A stretch of 64,000 nucleotides of DNA, from NCBI RefSeq assembly GCF_949628215.1, contig NC_134276.1, positions 11,621,690 through 11,685,689 of the forward strand, in the 5' to 3' direction. Position 1 is the stretch's first letter; every line of letters starts with the position of its first letter. The notes under the pieces are model-generated. The model was given only the letters and a program-made list of their open reading frames with translations. It was not told the DNA's origin and did no database searches. Made by a program: the position numbers and the translations under genes. The DNA comes from Phalacrocorax aristotelis (lineage: Eukaryota > Chordata > Aves > Suliformes > Phalacrocoracidae). Of the stretch, positions 13,904-25,720 are shown piece by piece.

Positions 13904-15159
13904 AAAATATAGAAAGTATATCTATGTCTACTTAGACTAGAGAACAGGGAAGGTGGAACAGGTGATGATGTTTAGAGATAGGATGGCTTTGAAATGTTGA
14001 TACTGAACCCAAATCAGGAGACTGAGTTTTAGTTTTAGCCCTGCTATGACTCCTTGGAGTAATCTTCAGCAAGCGAGTCACCATTAATCACCTAACGCTG
14101 GAGTATCTGGTCTGAGCTAGTCATCACAGCTTCTCTTCAGTTTCAGCAGAAAGACATGAACAAGATAATCTACTCCACCTACCTTCAACACCTATCCAAT
14201 GACAACAGCACAATGAACGTACGTGTCCAGTGGAAGCAGATCTCCCTCTCTCTTAGGTTGAGATGTACCCAACCTAAATCCCTTCCCACTCCCTAACTTT
14301 GTTTTGCCCAATCTATTTAGATTAAAGTTTCAAAACCAGGTGACTCTTTTTATTGACAGTTCACAGCAAAAGTATTCTGTTATGAGCCATGGAAATTCAT
14401 TGTGACTAAAATACCAAGAAACCATTGAGAATTAGATGACAGATCTCATTTTATGGGCAATTTCCAGCAGGAAATAGGGCTGGAAAATTATGAACAACAA
14501 AATAACCCTTCCCCCACTAAGGCTTTGATTTCTACCTAAAAAAATATTAGCATTGTACGCAGAAAAGATGAAACTCAGATTGGAAAATGTTACTAAGTGG
14601 ATCTTCTGTTTCTGCAGAGAAGACAGACCCCTCTTTATTAAACGAGATACAACTTTTCTGTACAGGCTCATGCAGCAGCGGGCAGGCAAACAGGCTTTCA
14701 TTTAAACAACAGTACTTGGGCTCAAGTTGACTCAGAAATATATAGGGAACTATTTTAATAATTCAAAATTGGATAGAAATGGAAGAGGTATAGAAGTCCA
14801 AACTCCAGCCCCTGCCACGGTGCACACTGTGAAAACAGTCAACTCAAACTGAGACAGTTAAAAGTAGGAACGTTATTTGGAAACTCTGCATTTTAGCTCT
14901 AAGTGTCCTTTGGTCTTGTAGAAATGTGTGCTGACATCACAAACATAGAAAAGACATAACTTCTTATCCTGTTCAATACTCAAAATTCAAGAGATTTCAT
15001 CAATAGCAACCTCTGTGCTGAAATTTCATTCATGCTTATGAAGAGTTTTGACTTCTGTGACCAATTAAAGGTATGTCCCTTCAGAAAATCAAATCAACAG
15101 AAAATAAAGTGCATTAATGCACCTCTAGGAAGCAGCCATTTGTCTGCAGAATGAAATGC

Positions 15160-15188
15160 AAAAAAAAAAAAAAAAGAAGAAAAAAAAG
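15160..15188 (+). repeat. A-rich tract
   Basis: Sixteen consecutive A residues (15160-15175), then GAAG and a further run of A. No retroposed element is evident next to it, so it is simply an A-rich tract. Confidence 0.85.
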
Positions 15189-18135
15189 GCAAACAAGAGA
15201 GTACAGCCCCTGGCAGCAGAGTGTTGCGTGGAATATTTGATTGTTCCACCATCCAGACAATTCCTAATCTTTTCCTGCAACACAAACACAGATTGCCTTA
15301 TAAGACTTAGATTGCTTTAAGAAAGAAACACAGAACAGTTACTTCCCATAGACATACAATCAGAAGAAAATTTCCCAAAATCAAAAATGAAGAGGTCTTA
15401 AAAATGCAGCTGTGAAGAATACACCCCTTTCTTTGAGATGGAGTGTTTTCTGCAAAAATTAGTTATTTCATATTAACTGTAACAAATCACTAGGCTTACA
15501 CACGTATTTCACTTTTAAATATAATTCAGTTAATCTGAAATAAGGCTACTAAAAAGCTGAGTAAGAACATTTGTAGACTGTTCAATGCAGTTTAATCAAT
15601 CATTTTAAAAATCAGATAATATTAAAATTTCTCTTTTATCCTTTTACAGGTAACTCTAAATAATAATTCAGACCTATGTTACTGATATAAATTGAGTGGA
15701 AATTCAGATCAGATTAAGAACCTGCTCTTCACAGGTTGCTGAGGCAGAAAGGCTATCATTTTGATTCCTACCAACTTGTTTTCCTACTGTCAAATGCCAC
15801 TGCAGCCACAAAAGACAGACTGTTGTTACAAAGACAGCAACGCTTATTTTATTTCACGTTTTGTAGCAGGCTCACACTTCAGGCCAAGTTCAGGCCATAG
15901 CTTTCTAATTTTTCTCTAAATCACTTGGCACACTTTTGGGAGCTATAAAACAAAATGAGTGATGATACATAACAATAGTGTGTGGCAGGGAAAATATATA
16001 ATGTTCCGCTTGTGTGGACAAACTGCAAACCTGGAGAATGCCAGGTGCAAAGCCTACCTTGAAAAGTCACATTTATGCTCAGGGACAGTTTAAGCTTTTG
16101 ACAAACAGTTAAAGATAAATCCCATAATAATAACAGACAACAAAATGGTACATTTCTCCTAAAAGCACTTACACAGACTCTGGAAAGATGCCCAGAAAGA
16201 GCCCAAAGCATGAAAATAAATGATAATATCTCTAAGTTTTCCATAATAAGTCAATAAGAGCAGAGTAGTACATAGATAACGGGCAGTGAGGATACTAACA
16301 TTCTGAAAAGGGAAATTGGAACAGGAGTAGATAAACGGAGACACTGTAATGCAAAAGCTCCTCTTAAAGGTAGATTATTACTCACTAGAGAAAAATCCTT
16401 CTTTGCACTGATGAATACAGAAAATAGGTATTTCTTTGGATAAACTTCCTTTTAAACTTCTGGAGAAGGAAAAAGAAAAATCAGGCAAACTTTTGCTTCC
16501 ATCAAGAACGAGCCTGTTCTGTCAAGTATGCAATTATTATTGTCCTGTGGCAGAACTGCAAAATTACTATTCAGGAGTGATGATTCTCAGAAGCCAGTCC
16601 TCCCTTGGTTCAAGCCATGAACATGTGATAACTCCATCTGTAAACTGAAAAGGATCATGATGCCTTACATGTTGTCTACATTAAATAGAAAGCATCTGAG
16701 GTATGATTATTTTTTTAAATCGGTCTAAATAAGACTGGTGTAAAAATCCACAGGCACACTTTTATGTTTGTTCCAACCAGGACTACTTTAGTATACCTAA
16801 TATTGATGAGGAATACATTTAAATTGAACACCAATAAACTATTTCTAATTTAGAAAAAGAATTCCACACAATAATTTGCAGTATTTTGATTACACCAGTC
16901 CACACTTGTGGTAAGTCTCAAAGAAGCAATGTGCCATAATAAATTATTTGCAGTTAGAAAGGACAGAAGCTTGCCCCATTTTTCCAAGTTAACTCAACGA
17001 GGCAGGCTATCTCAAGACCTAATTCTTGAAAGACTATGGGCATACCTTCCTCTGTGCTGAACAGAAATAAAGAAGGGGAGTACAGCTACACAGTAACCCC
17101 TCCTGCAGGTGTAGCTCCTGCATCATTCTCAAAAGTGGGGCAAAACCTGGAAGCACGATGACGATCCAGTGTGGCCTGGTTGGCCTGAAAACAGTGAAAA
17201 GTAGGACACAAAACCCTTACGAGTTATGTCTGCTGTGAGCAGCCCTAATTGTCAGCACACACTATGTGAACCCACTGATACGCTGCCGGTGGCGCTGGCA
17301 AACCACACCAGCCACGTTAGAAGCCAGGCTCGGAGACAGGCAGGGTCTGTCCTCCTTTGTCGCATGCATCTTATTTATTCAGTGCAAGTGAGCATATGGC
17401 ATATATCTCTTTGGGACCCAAATGAAGCTGTATGTTTCAAACTTAATTTCAGAGCAAAGTCCATGTCTATTCCTGCTCCTTGAAATGAAAAACCTCTGAA
17501 CTGCACACACTTTCCAGAGTTGACATTGGTTTGGAGCATGCCCTGTCCGTGACTTTTGCAGTTATTTCCCTACTTGTCTTTAGTCTTGATCTGACAGGCT
17601 GTTTTGTCCAACCACGAAGCCCAGGGCCACGGCAATGTAAGTGTGAAAGCGTTTTTAGTTCTGTAGCCCGGACCAAAGTAAGGAATGCCTCAGAAAAACC
17701 CATCTGGGTGCACCAAGCGCCTGGAGGAGTTGAGGGGAAGGGGGTTCCCTGGCCTTGCACTGCCGGGAACACAACGGACCGAGCCTCGGGGCGGTAAAAA
17801 TACCCCCAAAAGCCACGTTTCGCCACGACGGAAGGTGGAGGCTTGCGGCTGAGCCCGGCGGCGGGGAGCTGCCCGCAGCCAGGCGGGGCCGGGGGCTGCT
17901 GCGGGAGAGGGGCCTCGCCGCCGGGCGCCCCCGCCTGGTCCTTCGCCGCCCTCGCCTGTCCCCGCGGCTCTCCCGGGCACCCCAGCCACGCAAGCCGCTG
18001 CCGGGGATGGCTGAGGACGGCCGTCGGCTCCTCTGCCCGTGGCGCGACCACCGCCTCCCCTCAGCACGGAGCTGCGACCCCCCCGCCGCCGGAGGATACC
18101 CCCGCCCGGGAGCGCCGCTCCCGCCTCCCTGAGCC

Positions 18136-18160
18136 GGGGCGGGGCCGGAGGCGGGGCCCA
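18136..18160 (+). promoter_or_regulatory. MTNR1B: Paired GC boxes (Sp/KLF-type)
   Basis: Two GGGGCGGGG/GGCGGGGCC-type cores lie about 12 bases apart, roughly 250 bases before the start codon. A reverse-orientation GCCCCGCCCC lies at 18212-18221. These are typical Sp1/KLF-family binding cores in CpG-island promoters. Occupancy is not shown by the sequence. Confidence 0.5.
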
Positions 18161-18280
18161 GGCGAAGTGCCCGCCCCCGGGCTGGCCCGTACCGCCTCGA
18201 GGAGAGATCTAGCCCCGCCCCTAGCCCCTCTGTGGCGGCTGCGCGGGGGAGCGGGAGGGGCCGCGCACGCGGCGCGGCCG

Positions 18281-18287
18281 TTAAAAG
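18281..18287 (+). promoter_or_regulatory. MTNR1B: TATA-like box TTAAAAG
   Basis: The only AT-rich heptamer in the core of the island. It lies about 30 bases before a CAGTCA initiator-like sequence at 18310, which would give a 5' UTR of about 97 bases before the ATG at 18407. The spacing fits a TATA-type core promoter, but the transcription start is inferred. Confidence 0.45.
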
Positions 18288-18406
18288 CCTTCCCACCTTG
18301 GCGCGCGGGCAGTCAGCGGGTCCGCCGGGGCGCTGCCGGGGGGCAGCGGGCGGGACAAGGGGGCGGCCGGGAGCGCAGTGCGGGGCGCTGGGACCGGGCA
18401 CCGGCG

Positions 18407-18617
18407 ATGCTGGAGAATGGCTCCCTGAGGAACTGCTGCGACCCGGGCGGGCGGGGCCTCTTCGGCTTGGCGGAGCGGGAGGCGACGGGTGCCCCGCGGC
18501 CCGCCTGGGTGGTGACGGTGCTGTCCGGCGTGCTGATCTTCACCACCGTGGTGGACATCCTGGGCAACCTGCTCGTCATCCTCTCCGTCTTCAAGAACCG
18601 CAAGCTCAGGAACTCAG
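18407..18617 (+). CDS. MTNR1B: Melatonin receptor type 1B (MT2/Mel1b), coding exon 1
   Basis: Encodes residues 1-70 and the first base of codon 71 of a class A G-protein-coupled receptor for melatonin. In this family the receptor sits in the plasma membrane and couples mainly to Gi/o, lowering cAMP. Visible here are an extracellular N-terminus with one N-glycosylation sequon (Asn4-Gly-Ser), TM1 at about residues 35-60 with the GN-LV signature (GNLLVILSV), and the basic first intracellular loop KNRKLRN. The ATG at 18407 has a purine (G) at -3 and gives an N-terminus of the usual length. The frame stays open upstream to at least 17843, but that sequence is GC-rich and has no receptor-like features. 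The exon ends in TCAG/GTAAGG, a strong donor that leaves a phase 1 intron. The subtype call (1B, not 1A or 1C) rests mainly on exon 2. Confidence 0.95.
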
Positions 18618-19311
18618 GTAAGGGCTCGACCCCCGGCGCCGGCAGGTGGTGAGGGGCGCCCGGAGCCCCACGGGCGCCCTGGTCCCCTCTCCTGGCTGCC
18701 CTGAGGAGACCCGCCTGGTTGTGGAGGCCGGGCGGGCCGCCTGCTGGAGGCAGGGGACCAAAGAGCCCCCCTTCTATTGGCGCTTGCCTTGTGAAGTGTG
18801 CGGGGACCTCCAGCCAACCGCTCAGCCGCGTGGCAGCCCTTCCCCGCACGCTGCCCCGGCGCTCCCCTCAGCCTGCGCCTGGCCCTTAAGGCGGAAGGCG
18901 GGTCATTAAATGGCTCGTAATGAGGCATTGTGTGCTCTCTATGGAGCTACTGATGAGGGGAATCGGTGTTATGCGATTAAAATACCGGAGACAATGAGTG
19001 TGCCCAAAACGGTCGGAGGAAGAACGAAGGAACTTCAAAACTTAAGAGTACTTCTGAAGATGAGGCGCTGTGCATGCGTGGGAGAGCAGCTCAGCCCACG
19101 CTCCGGAGTCTCCGTCGGAGTTCACATTAGACTTTCACGAAATCGTGTTTCCTCACCGAATATCATTCACCCAGAAAGCAGCAAATAAAGTGAGGTGGTT
19201 TTTTTCTTGAATCGTGTCTATAGTTTTTCTTTGTGTGTGCTAAAATGTGGCTCGGCGTGTTTTATTTGCTAAACTTATTTGCTTTCTCTTCTCTCTTTGC
19301 TGGGCTACTTA

Positions 19312-19317
19312 CACGTG
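19312..19317. promoter_or_regulatory. Canonical E-box CACGTG
   Basis: A perfect CACGTG inside the 8-base palindrome ACACGTGT, about 0.7 kb into intron 1. CACGTG is the preferred site of bHLH factors such as CLOCK:BMAL1, USF and MYC. Whether it is used is unknown. Confidence 0.35.
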
Positions 19318-19889
19318 TCTCAAACTACAAAAACTGTGTGGATAGCAGCAGTTTCTTGGATTTGCCTCCCTCCGGCCAGCTCCTTACCCGATTCTCGCCT
19401 GTCCCACTGCATGCGGATACCCTCTCTGCCCCACGCCGGGGGTGCAGCCGGCTGCGGGCTGCCGCTTGGTACCTGGTGCGCGGAGTCAGGCTGCTGCTTG
19501 CACACCTGCGCTCGGCTGGCTGTTGGGTGTCGGTGCAGGATAAGGTGCTACCCCCGAAACAGTGGTGGGTCTAGTAACATCCTCAAAGCACCAAGCAGTT
19601 CCCGAAACTGCTCGCTTCTTCGGGGTTTGAACGCCATCGTTTCGCGATGCCCTCGCAGGACGGGGTAGCGGAACTTTGCTGGGAGCTGAGGGAAGTCAGG
19701 CGCACAGCATCCCCGGCGCGCTCAGCCAGCAGGCTCTGTGGCACAGCGGTCCGGCTTCACGCCTCAGAGGCACCGGGGTGCTTCCTCACCGAGGGGAAGG
19801 AGAACTGGTGCCTTGTCTTTCCGGGTTGTTTTTGCTTGTTTGGGTTGGGTTTTTTTAATGGATGTCGCTGCCTGAGCGCTATCGTGTTT

Positions 19890-19895
19890 CACGTG
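19890..19895. promoter_or_regulatory. Canonical E-box CACGTG (second copy)
   Basis: A second perfect CACGTG, 578 bases after the first and just upstream of the intronic CpG island. Function is inferred only from the motif. Confidence 0.35.
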
Positions 19896-20019
19896 TAGTG
19901 ACTTCTGCTAACTGGAAATCGGCACTCACTCCTTCGCCCTTGTTTTAAATGAAACGCTGCTTAGGAACAGAAGCGCTTTGCAGGGGGCTGAGGCTTCCTC
20001 TCCCTAATCGCTACACGTC

Positions 20020-20520
20020 TGACTGCATGGAGGGGCGCCGGCGGGTCCCACGTACGTGGGGCAGAGCAATCACACCCCGCGAGCAGCGCCAACCTCGGGG
20101 CGCCTGAAGGTGTGGCGTGGGTGAGGAAGGGAAGAGGGCTGCCCGGGGCACCGGGCACGGTCCTTTGGCTTGTGCTTGGGCTCGCAGTTCAAAGGAGCCA
20201 AGCCGCTGCTGAGGGCGCAGAGCCGTGCCGCGGCCGGGGAAGCCTCACCCGGTGCCGAGCCGGGGGAGGCGGCAGCCCCCGGGAGCCGCAGCCCGCCGTG
20301 CCCCGAGCGGGGGCCGGGCCGGCTGCTGCGGGCGGGGCGGAGCTGGGCTCACCGGGGCGGCGGGGGAGGAGCGCCCCCGGCAGCCCCCAGCGCTCCCGGC
20401 CCCTCGGTGGGGTTCGCGCCTGGGCTCCGGGGAGGCCAGCGCCCGGGGAAGGGGCTCTCTCTGGGGAGCGCTGACGGCCCGAGGCATCAAATCCGGCGAG
20501 GGGGGAGCGAGAGAGGGGAT
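20020..20520. promoter_or_regulatory. Intronic CpG island
   Basis: A second block of dense CpG and high G+C, about 1.6-2.1 kb downstream of the start codon and separated from the promoter island by less GC-rich DNA. It begins just before a perfect 14-base palindrome (20047-20060, CCCACGTACGTGGG) and contains many GGCGGG/GCCCCG cores. It could be an alternative promoter, the promoter of an unannotated transcript, or an intronic enhancer. The long open frames on both strands (for example 20225-20674 +) are Pro/Ala/Gly/Arg-rich and match nothing I recognise, so I do not call them genes. Confidence 0.65.
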
Positions 20521-23500
20521 CTCTTCTGAACCGCTTCCTTCGTTCAAACGACAGCAGAGGGGAGGGTTTGGAGTGGAAGAGAGTGACTCCTGGAAGAATA
20601 AGTTTCAAGATACTGATCGAAGTGCTCTGTGGCCTCCTATGACTGTTGAAATAAGACGTGGTGGTCTTATCTAATTCAAATACCTACTAATTGATCTCCT
20701 TCTAGGATGTGATGTCACTGACCCTGACCTGAGATCTCTTCATCTTTCATAAGTACCCTGAAGAATAGCAGGGAACTCCTTCTGCATAATCTTCATAAAG
20801 TTAAATACCCTTTAAATTGCCAGTTCTCTAGTTTTCCATCAGGACAAATGGCTCTTGGGGATGAAGCTGAAGGAGGATAGTTTGGTAGATGTCACAGAGG
20901 TCTTCTCAGAGAAAATATATTAAGGAGGGAGTAGAGTGGGAGAGGACTGCGAACTGATGTGGGTGGAGTGATGGAGGGAATGGGGAGGCAGTGCTTGGAG
21001 CTCTTAGCCTCCAACAAGGAAATAAGATGGACAAGCAGGTGGACTTACAGGTTTTCCCTTCTGAACAAACAAGAAACAATGTGCTCATGCTCATAATGGA
21101 GTGGATGTGGTAGAAAGTGAAATTGTGAGGAAAAATGGCATGGAAGGAGTTAAACTTGTAATGAGGGATGTCAGAGAGACCAAATGAAGCTAGTGGAATG
21201 GTTGTGAGGAGAGGGGGGGGTCCAGGTGACCAAAGGAAAAAGAGCTGTAGCACCGTGAACACTCAATTTTCTTTGAAGAAGCTAATGAGGGATTTTCTTG
21301 GATAGGGATGAGAGTTCGGGACTTCAAATAAGCCACAGGTGTATGAGGAATAAATTAAGCAGCTCTGCCCACTTCTCTAGTACAAATAGTAACCTTCCTT
21401 TCAGAAAGCAAAACAGGACTTTAGCATATATCCAGGGTTTATCAACACTGTTCTGTCCTAGGCTTTACAGAGAAACCTGATAATTACAAACAATGTAATT
21501 ATGCATCACGCTCATTAAAATTAAAGCATGATGGAAAAACAAATCTATTTTAATGATATTCTATAATATAAAGCAGAAGAATGGAGTGAAATAAAATGAC
21601 CCGTTAGCCTTTTATATTGGTAAGTATTATGCTCAGCAAGAGAGAAATGGAGAATGGGTAGGATTGGCGCTTTTAGAGATTGCTCATTCACTCCTTAAAC
21701 GGTGGGAATTTTGCCAGCCTTACAACAGAAGGATTATTTCACAGCATACAGAAGCCTCTTTCCCAGTTTTAAATTTGTTTTTGGAGGGGGAGGGGAAATT
21801 TGTGGAGGCTTTTTCAAGTAATGCATAGCATAATTGGTATGAATCAACATGCTTGCCTTCTTACATAACTGCACCCAGTCTTTCTGCGAGAGACTGAGCA
21901 ACTTCTGAACTCTGAAAGGGATTTAATTGACAGAAATTAATGCTTTTATAATTTACAATTTGGGAGGGGAGTAACTTTGTCCAACACACTACAAAATTAA
22001 ATAAAACTTTGTGTATGGAAATAATAAAATAAATTAGCCCGTCTTTCTATTGGAAATGTTCAAATATGTTCTGAATTTTCAAAAGGGACTGTTGATTTTG
22101 CTGTCTTCAATTAAGCATGCCCAGTTGAAGGCAGCTTTTAAAATGCTAAACTTCTGAAGTGCTAAAGTTTACATGTGGTCAGCAACCACTGCTGGATGGT
22201 CAAACATCCTGAAGATGCATCAGGTCACTCAAAACCACTAGATGCTTTTAAGAATTTCAGGATACATTCGTATAGCCATAGCTATAACCATAACATTATG
22301 AGCTGGAGTAAGAACACAGTAGGAAGCAGTAGGAAGGTGGGAACTGGCAAGGTATCTCCCACAGGAGGGAGATAAAGCAAAACATTTGTATTTCATTGGT
22401 CTTAAAGCTGGCATAAAATCAGAGAGGTGAGAATTAAGCACATCAACTAAACATAATTTCAAAGAGTAGTGAGGACTTGGGACCCTTTGGCTTTTGGCAG
22501 GAGGCCTAATGTTGACCTTGGTGCAGTGCCAAAGAATACATTAGCAGAAAGTGATATTTTTAGTGCATTTTGTCAACACTCTTCACTCTCTCCACTGTTT
22601 TCCCTTCTATACGTAACAGCTAGACAGCACGATGAGACCCTGATTTCCGTTCAAATGGCAAGGTGCTGTTGCAACACAAATTAAATCACAATTCATGTTT
22701 CTTTTACATGTAAGAACATGGGTGTATTTTCGTGTTTAGTTCTATCTAATGTGTGTGGCTGTAGAGACGGACAACACTTCTCATATGTACATCCATATAA
22801 AATAAAACATTCCTGCACATAGAATTGTAATTTTGGTACTTGCCTGTTTACTAAATAAAAATGCTGAGCAGTATAACCAAGTCTTATACTCTTTTTTTTT
22901 TTCATGCTGTTTCCCTTTCCATAGCCTTCACCCACATCTCTGTAATATAGCTGAGGATATGTTTTCTCCAATTTATATGCTGTTTTCAGTTATTCTTCAT
23001 CACTTTGACCACACCCATTCTCTTTCTTTCCTTTATTCCTCCCCTATCATTATTCCTGTCCAATGGGATAGGGGACAGTGTTCTCCTGTGGTGGAATTCA
23101 GCTCCTAGAAGACTACAGCGGAGATACCTGTTTCTGAACTTCCTTCCTTGGGAATCCTTTACAATCAATGGAAAAAAAATAAGCATTTTTAGGCATAGTT
23201 AATCTAACTTATTTTTGACATCTACATTAGGATGACATGATTCATAAAAGTGTTTTATTTCTCTCCACTAAAAACAATGAGAATCAAGAGGGACTATCTC
23301 AATGTAGTCACCTACATTTAGGTGAGAAGAAATCGACATATGAAGTCAGAAGTCACAATATAATAATTCTTCTAGTAATTGATCAAGTTCCATTTTTAAA
23401 TTTAAACATTCTCCTCCTCCTCACTGCCTGTCCTCTAAGAGATTATATCAATCCAAATAAGACTGACATAAAAAAATACCGATACAACTGAAATATTCAA

Positions 23501-24059
23501 TATGTTTCCTGGGTCCTGAAACTGCTTGGTGAAATTATCTTTTAATATCAGCAGTGATGCTGACAAGAATATATTTTGATGTGCAGAGCATGAGATCCCA
23601 CTCTTTATCATTTCAGCTAGGGCCATGCTTAGCAGAACTTTTATAGTCCTGACTTCTTGAACCCCGGATCTGTGGACTTCTTAGTCCTGGGATTGTGTGT
23701 GTTTGGCCTTCACATTCCCTCTCACATTCCAGATCTTTAGCCTTGAAGCCACCCAAAATGAAGAAATTATTGGGAATATGGCTTCAACATTCACAAAATT
23801 TCATAGAACCCATCACTTCCATCTCTTTGTAATAACACTATTGTTCAAATATTTTTTAATTTTATCTTTGTGCTTATTAGATGCTAATTATAGTGGATAT
23901 TTTTATTTGTAAAACTATAATTGCCACTTAATTTGGTTGGATCATTTCTCCACCTGGTGAGAACTCTTGTGCTGTATTCATTGAGAACAAACACATATTT
24001 ACCTCTCAACCTTTGTTTTACATGGTAAACAAGACACACACTTTTAGTTTCCTCTAATT

Positions 24060-25720
24060 AGCCATGGTGTTCATTCCCCTGACTGTTTTAGGCCTTTCAG
24101 TTCACCTACCCCAGTGGAATTAGCCTTTCTTGAACAAGCGTAAACAAAACTGTTCACAGTAATGCAGGTGAAGTACCACCAATACAGTCAAGAAAATGAT
24201 ATTAACATTCTATTCTGTTCTGCCCTTCCCTGGGTGGACAGAATGGACCTGATATGCCTTAGAGCCACATTTTCCTTTTGTGTGGTAGCATCATACAGAT
24301 GACTCTTCTTGGTGCAGTCACTTGCTAATGCAGCTCTTCTTTTTCTCCTGTCTTTTCAGTCACACAATTATTATTCCTTCAGTATCTGACCTCATACTGT
24401 TATATTCTATCCACTTCCTGCTCTTTTAGTCCTTAAAGAAAAAAAGATCTTGACATTTCCCTGTATCAATGTGGGTTCTCAACTTTGTATTATCAAAAAA
24501 TTTCATTAGTTCTCTTTGTGTTTTGTGACATAATAACTCTGAATCAGACAAAATTAGTTCAATGTAGGTTATCTCCCTCTGGTCCTGCAATTTTCTTTCG
24601 TCACCATCCAGGCAGCAGCAGCAACAGACTGTGTGTGGCACCCTAGCATATGTGCTTCCAAGCCTAGATAAATTTAGAGCAACCTCCCAGGTACAGAAAG
24701 TCCAAGTCCAGCTTTTATTAAATAAAGATGATCAGATTAGTTGGTACAGCCACTTTTTATAAGCTCACATTGAATTTTATTCCCTTTGTCTTTACCTGCA
24801 ACTTTAATTTTCCTTTCCTTCCAAATTTGTTTCTGCAGCCTTGCCTACAATCAGGATGAGACTCAGAAACCCAAATATTTCTTGATTTGTTCTTCCTTTG
24901 CAGTTGATTCACCACCTTAAATACAAGTGTTATGTAGAACATATACCCTATGGTAGACAAATGGATCTTCCAAGAGTGGCTAACACAGTTTTAGTTTTCT
25001 CATTACTCCCTGACTAATTGTTTTTCTGACTTATTGCTAGCACCATTCCTGCAAAAAAGAAACAGCAGTTGTGCCAGCACCATAGCAAGGGAGGAGGAAA
25101 TGGGTACTGAAGTGTGGGAGCACCACAGTGCAGGCAAGTCATGGCAAAACTGCTTTTCAGGATGCATGTGGGAGCCAAGCTCTGTGCAACAACCTGAGAG
25201 AAATCAGCACTTCCCTACTGGCAGTAAGGACCAAGAACATATTCAGTCCCTTTTTGCAGGTCCCACACATAGCTCTCGGTCCTTTCAGAACCTATGACAC
25301 CATCTCTGAGATAAGAGATGTTTAAAAATTCCTGCTATCAAGTGTATTAAATCTCTCTGACATTTTGTTTTATTGTAGGTATGTTAATTCCTCACTGCCA
25401 GCCTGCCTTGTCCCCAAGCCCACCATCATTGTCCTTATTAAAAACTGTAGCAAAATCTCGCTTCAGAGCAGCAGCTGTTTTAAACTGATTTTCAGACTCC
25501 CTTTCCACCAGTAACTCCTCTTTCTTTTTCCTTTTGTTAATGTGGTGAAAGGGCATTTTATTCATTTTAGAAGTCTTCATAAAGCTGATTAAGTCTGGGG
25601 TTGTGCCAGTTCCTCTTTTACCCATTTTTGCTCTCCCTAGCAGTTTTCTTTGGTGGACATATCTTTTCCTGTTCCTTCCAGCCTCATTTCTTGCCCCTGG
25701 TATCCTTGCCAAGACAACTT
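24060..25720 (-). mobile_element. Ancient CR1-like LINE fossil, antisense
   Basis: Heavily decayed, but recognisable by protein landmarks on the - strand in the correct order. At 25720-25400 a linker segment reads HINKRKKKEELLVE...LKRDFATVFN, resembling the CR1 'YINSKRK...LL...AEVLNAFFASVF' block between endonuclease and RT. At about 24520-24475 the piece LMKFFDNTKL resembles the RT motif C '[10 protein letters not shown]' with the second Asp changed to Asn. Sequence at about 24060-24400 resembles the CR1 3' region. Intervening RT motifs are not readable. This is older than the 30-41 kb copies. The boundaries are approximate, and the element may extend past 25.72 kb into sequence I could not identify. 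Confidence 0.6.

Larger units (their letters stand above)
7191..17829. other. Intergenic 5' flank, no recognised gene
   Basis: About 10.6 kb of AT-rich single-copy-looking DNA between the 5.8 kb CR1 and the receptor CpG island. Simple-sequence tracts are annotated separately. No CR1 tail, tRNA, or multi-exon coding pattern was recognised. The longer open frames around 10.2-10.7 kb on the - strand come from a purine-rich stretch and have low-complexity Ser/Pro/Leu translations. Confidence 0.55.
17830..18700. promoter_or_regulatory. MTNR1B: CpG island covering the MTNR1B promoter and exon 1
   Basis: CpG density and G+C rise sharply at about 17.83 kb, in contrast to the CpG-poor flank, and fall off again after about 18.7 kb. 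The island contains GC boxes (for example GGGGCGGGG near 18137 and its reverse at about 18212), the TATA-like box and all of coding exon 1. Long open frames on both strands here are a by-product of stop-poor GC-rich sequence. The island being the promoter is inference from position and composition. Confidence 0.85.

Noticed and set aside
17467..18401. Long antisense open frames (194 and 248 codons) across the promoter CpG island
   Set aside because: Translations are Pro/Arg/Gly/Ala-rich with no domain. Stop codons are simply rare in GC-rich DNA, and overlapping frames are open on both strands.
17843..18652. N-terminally extended receptor frame (269 codons reading through exon 1)
   Set aside because: The upstream part lacks receptor features, and the frame reads past a strong splice donor into the intron. 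The ATG at 18407 gives the expected N-terminus with a glycosylation sequon.
20112..20674. Open frames of 100-149 codons in the intronic CpG island as a novel gene
   Set aside because: Open in several frames on both strands, with low-complexity Pro/Ala/Gly/Arg composition. No start or splice evidence separates them from compositional artefacts.
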